A stretch of 64,000 bases of DNA from Pleurotus ostreatus/Saccharomyces cerevisiae fusant (lineage: Eukaryota; Opisthokonta), in the NCBI GenBank assembly GCA_024196135.1, contig JAMQCK010000008.1:1-64000 (forward strand), written 5' to 3'. Below are positions 50,061-60,115 of the stretch, one piece after another (within the stretch, counting starts at the first letter, position 1; the number at the start of each line of letters is the position of its first letter). The notes beneath the pieces are model-generated. The model worked only from the letters and a program-made list of their open reading frames with translations. It was not told the origin of the DNA and made no database searches. Made by a program: the position numbers and the translations under genes.

Positions 50061-50400
50061 ACAATCAATGTCGCGGCTGAGTCGCGGCGGAAGACCTGGG
50101 AAACGATGATGTCATTTCCCGGAGTTCGTGCCCACACGTGGCAAATCCCGAGGCGCTCGCCGCGCATTTCCCGGCGCCTGCTCGGCCAACGCTGAGGCCA
50201 GTGTCGGTCTTGCGATGGGGGCTTCGAGGTGGTCGGCAAGGACCTGCGCTGAAGCGCGGCCCTTGTACCACCTCTCCGCCCCCCTCACTCGACCTCCACT
50301 GGCCTGCAGCTAGGCCGACTGGATCGCCGGGAAATGCTAGCTCGCGCTGTGACGTCGTTTCTTATTACGGAATTGTAATGAGTAAAGTGCAATTCAAAGA

Positions 50401-52874
50401 CTATCTGATCCCGTGTGCCTGCTTCCGAGCTTCCTTCCGCTGGGGGCTTAGGGCCCTGAGGATAGGTCCTTCAAGTGCGATATCCCTCTCCCCAACCACA
50501 ATATCGCCCCCTTGCCCATCCTGTGTGCGCGACGCACTCCGAAAACTTGCCGAAGATGCCTCAAACTCCAATCGACGCGCCAAATTCGAGCTAATGAAGC
50601 GCTGAAGGTATGTTGCCGTCGCGGGGTGTTCTCGGATCAGCGGACGCATGATTGCCAGCTGATCATCTTCGAGTTTGCTGAGCTGTCCGATCGCTATCGC
50701 AACGTCGCGGGAAGCATGTGCGCTGAGCTCGGGCACTGGTGCACTACCGCTCGCAGGGCTGCCCAAATCAGGCCTGATGTCGGAGGCGGAAAGGGCGCGT
50801 TCATCGTCGTCGTATATGCTGCTGCTGTCGGTAAGTGCGCCAGAATCTCGACGGCTGCGATCGGGGATTGCGATGACACTGACATCAGCGCACGCGGCCT
50901 CCGAGTCGCCGGAAGAAGCGCTGTCAGGTGGGTCGCGTGGCGCATCAGATGCGCCCGCGTCCTCCTCCGTGAGCACCTCGTCCTCCGCTTCTGCTGCCGC
51001 AGATTCCCCTGGCCCATCCCCCTCATCACTGACCATCTCCTGCAGGAGATGCTCGAAATTCGCATCTTCTGCGCCTGCCGCTGTTGCAGGCACCGGGTCT
51101 GCCGCAGACCCGTGTGCCGCAATGATCGGCGCCACGCGTGTGTCAGGCTGGTTGCCGGGGACTTGCCGAAGTTGCGCGTGATAAGTGTTCAGCACACTCT
51201 GACGGCGTATTGCTTCGAAAATGTCAGGGACAACCTTGGTAATATATACCTGAATCCAAATGTCCGCACGCGGAAGCCGTCCCGATGTGGTGTAAGGGCG
51301 TATGTACGTGTTTTTGAGTCGACCGTTGAAGGTCTCGAGGGGATTGTTGGTGCGCGCGACCTTCCCGATTGGGATATTCATGATGTGCGCCGCATGTTGG
51401 GCAGCAACGGGCGACCACGTCTTCCAGACGGGTTCAATCATGTAACTTGTTTCCAAGTACGTGATGAACGCGAGGCCAGCTCTGCCTTGCTTCTTTTTGA
51501 GCAGAAGGCGCCGCCGAGAGAGTGTCTCGAATCGCGCTCGGAGCGCCTGGACGGCACTGATCGCCGCATCGTATGTGTCGATCTCGCGGATCAAGCGCAT
51601 CAGCAGCTGCGCGATCTCGCCTCGGATCTCCTGCCGATCAGGACCTTTCGGCACGCTCGCCAGCACCAGTGCGAGTTTGTTTCGCCAAGCCTGCCAGATG
51701 TGGAAGATGCAGACCATGAGGTGAACATCGGGCCAGACCGCAGTGAGTGCCTTCTGCTCTCGCACGTCGTTGTCGGTCATCACGACCGCGGGTGTGAATA
51801 CGGACTTATCGGCAGTGACTCCGATCACATCACGGAACTTGGTGAGAAGCTTCGTGATGATTGCCGTGTCGTAGCTTGCGTGCACGGCCTTGGCGTCAGG
51901 GAGTGCAGTGAATAGCATCGTAGCGATAGGAAGACCCTTGCCATCAGGAGTGCGAGCGAGCAGAATGAGCACGAGGAAGCGCGAAGAGCAAACTCCGAAA
52001 GTGAGATCCATGAATAACTGTTGCTTGTGGGCGAGGTTGATGGCGGCGGCACGTTGCTCCGGTGTCGACAGTATGATCTCGAAGCGGCCGTGCTTCTCGT
52101 GCTCGAAGCGTGGTTTGTAGTAGACCAGGGCATCTGAGATCGCAGCGCAAGGGGGGCGAGGATTGCCAGTACCAAACCAAGCGTCTAGATTGTCAGTCAC
52201 GGAGCAGCGCTGTGGGATCCCGCGTTCTTGGTTGACGGAGCGGCGGAGTGACGTGAATTCGTTCGCGGTCAGGTGATACCGGTGCTGCGTCGTGCCGATA
52301 TCGTTGCCAAAGAGCTCGATCGCGCGTTGCTGGACCTTGATGCGTATGAGGCTGGGCGGTGTGTTCTCACGAAGCAGACTGAGCGCGTAGTTACGAAGTC
52401 CGGTTTCGAGGGGGAGGCGCGGAGTGCGGGGAAGCTCCTGAATGTCATTACACTCATCCGTGTGATCCAAGATGCCGCCGATAAGATAGATCATCACGAC
52501 GGCGCCGCCTTACAAGCCCGATCAGCGCCAGGCACATGCGTCCAAACTGTATGCGTACCTTGGCGACCATCGTGCAATGTGGTGAGGCGAACCCAGCTTG
52601 TGCATCCTACGTCGGGCCAGGCCATCTGGCGGCCGCCCTCCTTTCGCTTTCCAGCCTTCTCACCGACGTGGGAATGATCTTTTCCGGATTGACATTGAAA
52701 GTCGCGTGTGATTCGGGTGTAATGACTGAATCCACCGCCGAGCTTGTTGGATTTCGTATCAATGACGGAGTACTTATTGGTCGCGTGGCGGGCATCATCC
52801 CGGTCCTTCCTGCCCTGACTGCTGGGAATATACAGATTCAGCGCGGTGAAGAGGTCCCACGCTGCGTCTGAATG
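50401..52874 (-). mobile_element. MULE-type (Mutator-like) DNA transposase gene
   Basis: A two-exon coding region can be read. The upstream exon (from the CTGCAG acceptor at 52875-52880) contains a FAR1/FLYWCH-like zinc-finger pattern around YTRITRDFQCQSGKDHSHVG and CTSWVRLTTLHDG. The large exon encodes about 700 residues with the MULE catalytic core: Asp in MDLTFGVCSSRFLVLILLA, Asp in AVVMTDNDVREQKAL, the HIWQAW motif (LMVCIFHIWQAWRNKL) and Glu in TNNPLETFNGRLKN. The C-terminal 200 residues are acidic and disordered, and the stop is at 50401-50403. No frameshift or premature stop is visible, so the transposase may be intact. Terminal inverted repeats and target duplications could not be identified. 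A further upstream exon may exist (52894-53160, minus). Confidence 0.82.
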
Positions 52875-53514
52875 CTGCAGTCAGCGCATATATTTATGTT
52901 TCAGCGGTCGATAGACCTTGTGAATCAACAGATTCATTGTATGTATGCTGGTCAAGCCCGAGGACGTCGCGATAGGACTCAATGGCTTGGCGGGTGTCAG
53001 GGGAAACTCTGAGTTTTGATGGGATCGTAAACTTGGCGGGATCGTGGTGGCGGCGCTGGGGCAGGTTCTCCAGCCCAACAACCGTGCGCTGCGCATGCTG
53101 GGCAGCGGAGCCCGCCTTCAGAGCGTCGTACGCGTTCATGCTCACGGTTGAGGGATGCAAAACGTGTATTTTCCGTATTCTACTCGACGCGCTCGGACGC
53201 GCTTGTTTGTATGTATTATGACGTATGTTGCCGGCGGGAGAAGCACGGGGATCGCCGCGTCACTTCCCCCGCGGGCTTCGTGAGCTTGTTCGACGCTCCG
53301 TCAGTTGACGACTCCGCCACCAATCTTCACGCCCCGATTACGCGGGGTGAGTTCGTTTTTCCTCTTCCAGCGACGCGCAGGCGGTCAGTGGGTGCAATCT
53401 CAATGGCAGCTTCGCGATTCACTTCACCTTGATTCTCATCTTCACGTGTGGACGGCGCCTTGCTCGCGCTGAAAAGGCGATGGGCGCAGTCCCAAGCCCT
53501 AACTACAACCCACC
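52875..53514. other. Region between transposase and dynamin, possible extra transposase exon
   Basis: On the minus strand an 88-codon open frame (52894-53160, starting MHPSTVSMNAYDALKAG) ends just before a potential donor and could be a first exon of the transposase. The rest (53161-53514) has no gene and should contain the dynamin promoter. One edge of the transposon presumably lies here. Confidence 0.35.
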
Positions 53515-54019
53515 ATGTTCAAGAAGAACTTTGCGCGACGAGCGATGGAGGCGAGCGGTGGGAGTCAGGCCTTGATGCCTGCAGAAGATATGCCCTCGTC
53601 ACAGGCAGACGGGACAGGCCGCGCGGCTTCAAGTGGCTCGAGCACCTTCCCGGACTACGACTCGGCTGTGAGTGCTCTCCGCCATCGTTCATCGTGATAC
53701 TCACGGGCATGACCCGCAGATGTCGAACACTTCGTCCGATGGAGGCGATGGGGACATCAACAGCAGCGCCTACGCGAGAAAGTGGCGGGCGCTTATGGAT
53801 TTGCATAATGCGCTGAACGACCTTGGGTGCGTTCACTTTGTCAAAAGGCCCTCGCCGATTATTGACGGGGTTTTCCCAGCGCCGAGGCCTTCTTCCCTCT
53901 TCCTCGTATTACGGTCATTGGCGGGCAGTCGGGTGCGAAGACCTCCGTTTCTTTTCTTCACCTGTACTTACTAGACGTGCATAGCCGGAAAGAGCTCCCT
54001 AGTTGAGGCCGTTAGCGGA
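53515..54019 (+). CDS. Dynamin-like GTPase, N-terminal exons (gene split; continues at 61628)
   Basis: The start ATG at 53515 has a good ACC context. Four exons read MFKKNFARRAMEASGG, then SSAYARKWRALMDLHNALND, LGAEAFFPLPRITVIGGQS and AGKSSLVEAVSG. The G1 P-loop GGQSAGKSS spans residues 101-109 and is itself formed across a splice junction (donor GTGCGAAGA, acceptor GTGCATAG). All donors and acceptors are intact and no stop occurs. The last exon ends at 54019 with donor GTGAGTAG, but the exon that must follow (LNVPRDAGVCTRCPMEC) is 7.6 kb downstream. The gene is a basidiomycete accessory dynamin rather than Dnm1 or Vps1, judging from the disordered N-terminus and the ARKWRALMDLHNALND leader. 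The role is membrane fission or remodelling; the target membrane is unknown. Confidence 0.9.
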
Positions 54020-54093
54020 GTGAGTAGATTGATACTCGCCGTTCACATCTCATTCACTAGGTCTAGAGAGGGCCAGCGCTTCGCGTGGCGTAC

Positions 54094-54104
54094 GGTGGGG
54101 TAGT
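54094..54104 (+). repeat. Left inverted repeat of the dynamin insert
   Basis: GGTGGGGTAGT pairs with ACTACCCCACC at 61599-61609. It lies 75 bases after the dynamin donor site. Confidence 0.55.
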
Positions 54105-54302
54105 CTAACAAGGGGAGTTCTTCCTGATATGTGCAGGTTGCCATATGTCAGGCTCAAATTGACATCTTTGTTCTCTATCCACATGTGAAGGCTGCTCAAC
54201 ATGCGGTATGGACAGCTCATCTACAATACTTGACCAATCAAACTAGAACATGTTGACCGAACAGTCAAAACATGCATACAATGGTCCTACAGTCCTACAG
54301 TT

Positions 54303-54645
54303 TTATAGCAACACACCGACACACCGCGCTTCGCGCGGCGTCGGTGTATTGCAAGGTTATTATCGATCATTCAAAGCATCATGGCCATCAAACGGCCACC
54401 CCCACTAAGCAGGCATACATTGGGCATACACCACAAAAAGGTGTCCTGACAAAGCAAGGGGTATGATCGGGCTTTCGATCAGTATTCAAACATAACCTGA
54501 TTGGGTAATATGTAGCCGATCTGGCTAACAGATACCTGATCGGGTAATAGGTATGCCCGATCTGGCTAACAAACACCTGATCACCTGTTTCTACAGCAAC
54601 ACCCCGACACGCCGCGCTTCGCGTGGCGTCGGTGTGTCGCAAGGG
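54303..54645 (+). repeat. Two hairpin-bearing direct repeats of about 53 bp
   Basis: Copies at about 54303-54356 and 54591-54645 share CAGCAACAC, CCGACAC, CCGCGCTTCGCG, GGCGTCGGTGT and GCAAGG with few differences. Each can fold: the arms ACACCGAC and GTCGGTGT enclose an inner CGCG-CTT-CGCG stem. A third, shorter relative, GCGCTTCGCGTGGCGT, occurs at 54077-54092 immediately outside the left inverted repeat. Confidence 0.65.
54496..54580 (+). repeat. Tandem repeat of about 40 bp, two copies
   Basis: The unit runs CCTGATYGGGTAATA, then a GTA, CCGATCTGGCTAACA and an A/C-rich end. Two full copies (39 and 41 bp) are followed by the start of a third (CCTGATCACC). The repeated GATC-containing halves are partly inverted with respect to each other. 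Confidence 0.65.
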
Positions 54646-54662
54646 CTGCCGACTTCAGCGAC

Positions 54663-54896
54663 ATGCCTCTGGAAAGTCCCGAGGTCAAATACATTGATGA
54701 AGATTCAGTATTCGAGCAGCGGGAAGACGAGCCTATGATTATCATAACGGCGACACTCTGTCCACTCCCAGAGCGTAGTAGGACTCCCACACACATCATT
54801 GCCTCGAGCTGTATACTGGAGGACCTCGAGCACTACGCCGAGGAGCGTGAGCAGCGAAGGACCATATCACATGAGACAGCAATGAATATAGAGTAA
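54663..54896 (+). CDS. Small acidic ORF inside the dynamin insert, unidentified
   Basis: An uninterrupted 77-codon frame starts at the Met of MPLESPEVKYIDEDSVFEQ and ends at TAA 54894-54896. Composition is balanced, with Glu, Ile, Leu and Thr well represented and a predicted helix towards the end (LEDLEHYAEEREQRRT), unlike the Pro/Ser/Arg-only chance frames nearby. I recognise no family. It could be a captured exon fragment, a real small protein of the insert, or chance. Confidence 0.3.
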   Translation: MPLESPEVKYIDEDSVFEQREDEPMIIITATLCPLPERSRTPTHIIASSCILEDLEHYAEEREQRRTISHETAMNIE

Positions 54897-55139
54897 TGTT
54901 TAGTGTTCTCTTCGCCTGCTCGAGCGCAAGTACAATTAGCGATGCCATGAATCTATATACAGCACAAACTCGGGTTGGGGTTATTTCACCTCGTCCAAGA
55001 GACCCTGCCAAAACAAAGCCTGCCTTCCGCCCCGCCCACTGGGTTCACTCTTCAACGGCCGAGATGGCTTGTCTCCCCGCTGCCTCACTCCTCTCGTTGG
55101 CGGTGCCACTCCTCCAGCTCCTGTAGGAGCACCCTCCTC

Positions 55140-55780
55140 AACATCGCCCGCCCTTCCCGGCCGTCGCCCTCCCTTCCCCCTCCCCTCGCCCGCACCCCTC
55201 ACCCTTGTGACGCGCATGACCACCCCCGCGGCCCGCCGACGACGGATCCCCCCTCATTGCCTCCCTCCCGCGGCGTATCAACTTCGCAAGGGGGGCCCCC
55301 ACGTCAGCATGTCGACGCTTGCGCTGGGTCGGTGGGTGAGGGGCGTCGAGTTAAGGGGTGGGGGGAGGAGGAGGAGAATGAAGGGGGGGAAGGAGGAGGA
55401 GAAGGAGGGGGGAAGGAGGAGAAGGAAGGGGGGGTCGAGTTGAGGGGTGAGGGTGGGGGGTTAGAAAAGGCGAAGGCGAGTGAGGAAGGAGGAAAAGGGG
55501 GGTCGAGTCGAATGGGGATCGAGTTGAGGGGTGGAAGAGGGGAGAAGGGAGGCGAGAACGGGGTGAGGGCAAGGGTTAGGGTTAGAGCCTGCCCTTCCCC
55601 GCCTGCCCCTCGACCTGACGCGACTCCCCTAGCCCCACGCACTTACTCCCCTACTTCCCCAACCCCCCCCCTCGACGCGATTGGCCTTCGACGCGAACAG
55701 ACCCGAATCCCCCCCCCCTTCGACACGGCTGGACGCGACCCAACTCGACGCGCTTACTCCCCCCAATCTTCCACTTTTCC
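55140..55780. repeat. Pyrimidine/purine low-complexity tract with a telomere-like pair
   Basis: The plus strand is C/T-rich at 55140-55270, G/A-rich at about 55330-55560 and C-rich again at 55600-55770. At 55573-55585 it reads GGGTTAGGGTTAG, two telomere repeat units. The strand-switching pattern matches the tract at 5905-6980. Confidence 0.65.
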
Positions 55781-55886
55781 CGGGCGGCCCATGGCCCAAG
55801 AAGTCCGTCGAGTTCTCGGAGTGATGGCGGACCAGGGCTGGAAGTTTGGGCGGGGCCCGCGCGGAAGGAATAGCCGCCGAGCGATG

Positions 55887-55892
55887 TATAAG
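55887..55892 (+). promoter_or_regulatory. TATA box and pyrimidine leader inside the dynamin insert
   Basis: TATAAG is followed by a C/T-rich leader (about 55918-55985), and the first donor-like GTAAGTCGC lies at about 55990. This is the same promoter layout as at 3348, and no coding gene follows directly. Confidence 0.45.
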
Positions 55893-55929
55893 AGGTAGCG
55901 AATTTCTGCCTTTGATTCAGCCTTCCAAT

Positions 55930-57060
55930 CCTCTTCCCTTCCCTTCCTTCCTTTCTACACCCCTCTCCCTTCATCTTCTTCATGCTCAGTAAGTCGCACG
56001 CATCCTTCGTCCTCGATGTTGAGTTGATTATTTCAGTTCAGATTTGTATTCGCAGCGTAGGTAAGTCGTTTCGCTTACTGATCCCGGTCAGTACTTTACT
56101 GACTCCGCTTCAGCTTTCGACCCCAACGTGATTTCAGTTTCAGTAAGTACTTTGATATCTGTCTATCTACTTGCTAATCCTCTTACAGCTTTCTTCTTAC
56201 TCTCACCAGGCCACGTCGACGACGTCCGAGGCGAGGGTCGTTGTCCTCGCCACGACGACACATCTGCCCCGACGAACATATCAGGTGCGCGACGTGGCTT
56301 ATTTTTCCGCGCAGACGCTCACACGTTCAACAGCATCTAGCTCGTCGTCGTCGCAGTCCGGCTAGCCCGTGGTCGACTGGTGAGCTCGGCTCGCACGACC
56401 CGCCAGATGCTACCGGACTGTTCCTCCCCATCCCCATTCCCTCATCCCTCAGCACGGCGTCAAGGTCAACGGTCGCTGTAACACGCGGCCGCATTCTCGT
56501 CGACACCGGGAACGTTTTGCGCTACTGGGTCCACGACTACCAACTTACCCGGTACCTCATGCCACGACCCCGCCGTGCCCGTTCGAGACGGCGACTTGCG
56601 GCGCGGTGAGTCCGTTCCCACCCGCGTGTGCCAGTACGACTGAACTCGTTCGTAGTCATCTCAAGCGGCGTGCTGCTGCGCTGGTCGACGCTCACACCAA
56701 CGCCGGCCCATTGTCCGTGAGAGCGCCGAGTGCGATGTCAAGGTAAGCTTTTGATCTCTCCCCCGCCGCATGCAACGGCTGAGCTGATGCGGCGCCTCCA
56801 CTGAATAGGAATAATGACGGCACGCACTCCTTCCCTCCCACCACCATGCTCCCCTACGCCCTGCTCCGACACGGCGCCTCGTTCGTCGTCTGACGCCGAC
56901 GCCGCCGTGCCGCGCATGCGCCCTGCACGCGACTCTCATGCCTGGGAGACCGGGGGATCGTGTTCGGCACGGCGGCGAGGACGTGGCGCGGGGCATCGAG
57001 GCCGTCATCGGCGATGCAGAACGAGGCTTGCGATAGCTATCACGGGTGAGCTCGACACCG
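55930..57060 (+). other. Intron-rich leader region upstream of the repeat array
   Basis: Tiny exon-like pieces are separated by strong splice signals: GTAAGTCGC (55990) to TTTCAG (56035), GTAAGTCGT (56061) to CTTCAG (56114), GTAAGTACT (56141) to TTACAG (56188), then wider-spaced donors. No continuous protein can be joined. The tight 50-75 nt spacing of donors and acceptors with TGAC/TAAC branch-like motifs argues for real splicing. Confidence 0.35.
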
Positions 57061-57079
57061 TTCCCGCTATTAACCTGAT

Positions 57080-58350
57080 ACTCAGCCATTTTCTGTGGTT
57101 CCCTAACCACCGGAGGCACACACGGGCCCCCTCGACGAGATTACCAACTCGGATACGGTACCCGGACCCCTGCGAGCTCGCCGTGAGGGCGAATGAAAAA
57201 GGTGAGTTGTGATGTTCTTGCTATTGCTGCGATTGGATGACCATGCTGACCACGTTCTCAGCGAGTTTCCTGCATCCCTGACGCCGAAATACGCGGTAAG
57301 TCGTGTCCCGTATACCTATTCATTCGACGCTCATGCCGCCGAAGCACGAAATTAATGCACTGACGCCATTTTCAGGTATTTTCCTGAACCCCGAGCCGCC
57401 GGAGGCACGCGTGCGGACCCCTCGAGCGAAGGATACGCAGGTGAAGGGCCCCTTCACCCTCATACGGGGCTGTGGTCTTGCTGTGGTGAGTTATTACTGC
57501 CCGCGCACCCCTCCTCCTGTAATGCTGTCATGCTGACCTTTTTTCAGGTATTTTCACAGACCCCCAGACCGCCGGAGGCGCGCGCGGGGTCCCTAGGCGA
57601 AAAAAGCGAAGAGGGTGGTACTTCCACCCCTCTGCCCGCCTTCACGTGGGGTCAGAGAGAGGTGCTGCAAACCCATTCATTCAGGAAGTGCTTATATTTT
57701 GGTGAGTCTTGTTACCTGAAGTCGTTAAATACATGCTGACCCCTTCTTTCGAGCAGTCTTCGCTGATCCCGAACCGCCGGAGGCACGCGCGGGCTCCCTC
57801 GGCGAAGGATGCGGCGGGGGTGGGGTACTCCTTGCTCCCCTTCATATGAATCGGCGAGTCACATTCCCTAACGAGATGTTAACGCCATGCTGACCGTTTA
57901 TTTTGACAGATTTATCTGACCCCCCAAACCGCCGGAGGCATGCGCGCACTCCCTCGGTGAAGGGCGCTGCGGGGATGGGATACCCCTTACCTCCTCGTCC
58001 TTAACATGTGAGTCGCCTCTCAACGAATTTTTGAATTAAGTGCTGACCCTTTTTCTTGACAGTTTTAGCTGATCCCGAACTGCCGGAGGCATGCGCGCGC
58101 TCCCTCGGTGTGGGATGCGAGAGGGGTGGAGTGCCCCTAATCCTCGCGCGAATCAGAGAGCGGTGCCACGGCCTCAAGGGCACATACTCCATATGGTGAG
58201 TCTTCTTGCCAAACGCGTGGATAACATACTGACCTCTTGTTTCAGCGATTTTTTGCGGACCTCAAGCCGCCGGAGGCATGCGCGCGCACCCCCGGTGAAG
58301 GACGCGAAAGGGGTGGGGCACCCCTTATCCCCCTCGCGGCACGTCCGCGC
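57080..58350 (+). repeat. Tandem array of seven splice-site-flanked repeat units
   Basis: The core CCGCCGGAGGCAYGCGYGC recurs at about 57108, 57399, 57567, 57772, 57928, 58080 and 58265, spaced 150-290 bp. Each core is preceded by an intron-like end (TGCTGAC, a T-rich run, CAG) and most are followed by a GTGAGT donor, so one unit equals an exon of about 90-120 bp plus an intron of about 50-75 bp. The exons translate to related peptides such as FADPEPPEARAGSLGEG, LADPELPEACARSLGVG and FADLKPPEACARTPGEG, then a Gly-Gly-x-Pro-Leu segment. At least one unit (about 57905) carries an in-frame stop. The array could be an exon-duplicated gene in decay or a spliced RNA. I do not recognise the peptide. 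Confidence 0.7.
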
Positions 58351-59448
58351 GAGGTCGGCAGAGGGTGGGACAGCTCATTCGTCAAGGGGGCGCTCTTTTC
58401 GCATCCCCACAACGATTGTGCGTCGAGAAACCAAGGCTTCGCGTGCCGATGCACGCGAAGGTGAAGCCTTACACCTAAGAGCAGGACACGGCGCGACGAG
58501 GTGAGACTTTCGTGGCATTCGCAACCGGCGATATACTGACTATCTGCGCAGAATGACGCGATAGAGCCCCTTCACGCGGACGCGCAGGCCTTTGCGAGCC
58601 TCAAGAACGACATTCTCCGCGAGAAAGCCCCCCTCCCCTTTCCCCTTCCTCACACCTGTCGCGCTTGTTGACGATTCGGTTTCTCTACAACGCCAGGGAG
58701 ATGAGCAAAAAGTTGCACCGCACGCGACGACGCGCACAGCACGGCAGAGCGATAGAGGCGGACACCAAAGACACAGGAGGGGGCTATGTAAGGAGGGGTG
58801 CGCGACGGAGTTGTTGCGCTACCCCCTTCATTCTCGTCTCCAATTCTATGATAGTCGAGGGGAGTCGTGTAGAGGTCGGGAGACGTGTCGGCGAGCTCAC
58901 AGGTTTTGTGTTTGAGGCGCAATGAGGGAGAGAGATGCGATTAAGGAGGGGTAGGGATTCGTGGATGAGCGCGTCACGACGCCTGAGGAGTGTGGGACTC
59001 GTCTTTACAGGCGAGACGTCGCGCTAGTGAAGGTACGTCACTGTACGTCCAGAAATTCGCGCTTTGGCTGACAAAGTACAGCTCGATTGTGCTCAGAAGG
59101 GGGTCAAGATCGAGGGCGAGGGGCGACTGTGAGGTGCAGGAGGGGTCCCCACGACGTCGGGGAGTAGTCGCGCTACGTCCACGAGGGCGCTCGGCACGGG
59201 GAACGAAGGCCCGACGTCAATTTCGAGGAGAAGGACTTGGGAGAAGGGGAGGGTGGGTGGACCTGCCCCCCGTCGTCGTAGGTACTCTAGGCCTGCACCC
59301 CATGTACGTAGACTACAAATACAATCTTTTTGATTTCATCCCCACCTTCGCGCAAGTGCGCAGAGTCCGAAATGAGTCGGGTGGCAGAGTTGCCACAATT
59401 GTCGAGGTGGCCAAAATGCGCCGCCCCCCTCGCTTTTCGTTGGGTAAG

Positions 59449-60115
59449 GGCTTACTCAACCCTCACCCGACCCCTTCCCCCACATTCCCCCTACCCTCCC
59501 CTTCGTTCTCATCGCCCTGTCTCTGCTTGAGCGATTTCTCTCGTTTCCAGAACCTCGGTAGGTGCATCTCTTCACCTCCCCTCCTTCCCCTTCCCTTCCC
59601 TTCGCCTCTCCCCCTTCTTCCCTCCTCCTTCCTGCGCTTCCCAACTCTCCACCCTCCCCCCTTTATTCTGACAAGTCCCTGATATGGGATTTCAACCTCG
59701 TTGCTTTGGTTCTCCCCTTCTCCCCCTTCTCCCCCATCACCCCCTTCTCCCCGTTTTCATCCCCCTTCTCCTTGTTCTAACCTCCCTTCACCCCTCCCCT
59801 GCTCGTCGTACGCCGCCGAGCACGAACGCGCGAGTGCGCGACTCTGCGCATCGTCTCTGCTTCCCCTTCTCCCCCTTCCCTCGCCCCCCTCGCCGTCTCG
59901 CGCCTCGTCAAGTGCAAATCATCATTCCATTCGTCTATCTACTACAGGTGATGTGGTTCTACTCACGACGCGCGCGTGGGGTGCTTCCCCTTCTCCCTTC
60001 GCCCTTCTCCCTTCTCCTCCCCCCTCCCCTCCCCTCTCCTCCCTCCCCTCTCCTCCCTCCCTTCTCCTCCCCCCCTCCCCTCCCTACCTCGCCGCGCCCC
60101 CGCCCCCGCCCCCGC
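59449..60115 (+). repeat. Polypyrimidine tract ending in a (CCCCCG)n run
   Basis: The plus strand is nearly pure C/T from about 59449 to 60090, interrupted at about 59800-59990, and ends in a run of CGCCCC units at 60090-60125. The minus strand of the last part is G-rich and could form a G-quadruplex. It overlaps the 3' end of the BTB reading frame. Confidence 0.65.

Noticed and set aside
50512..51915. 467-codon plus-strand frame
   Set aside because: Antisense of the MULE transposase exon, where catalytic motifs are clear on the minus strand.
49640..53514. Terminal inverted repeats for the MULE element
   Set aside because: Only a weak TACGGAA-type similarity between the two flanks was found; too short to support a boundary.
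54975..55898. 307-codon plus-strand frame
   Set aside because: Runs through the pyrimidine/purine tract; low-complexity peptide only.
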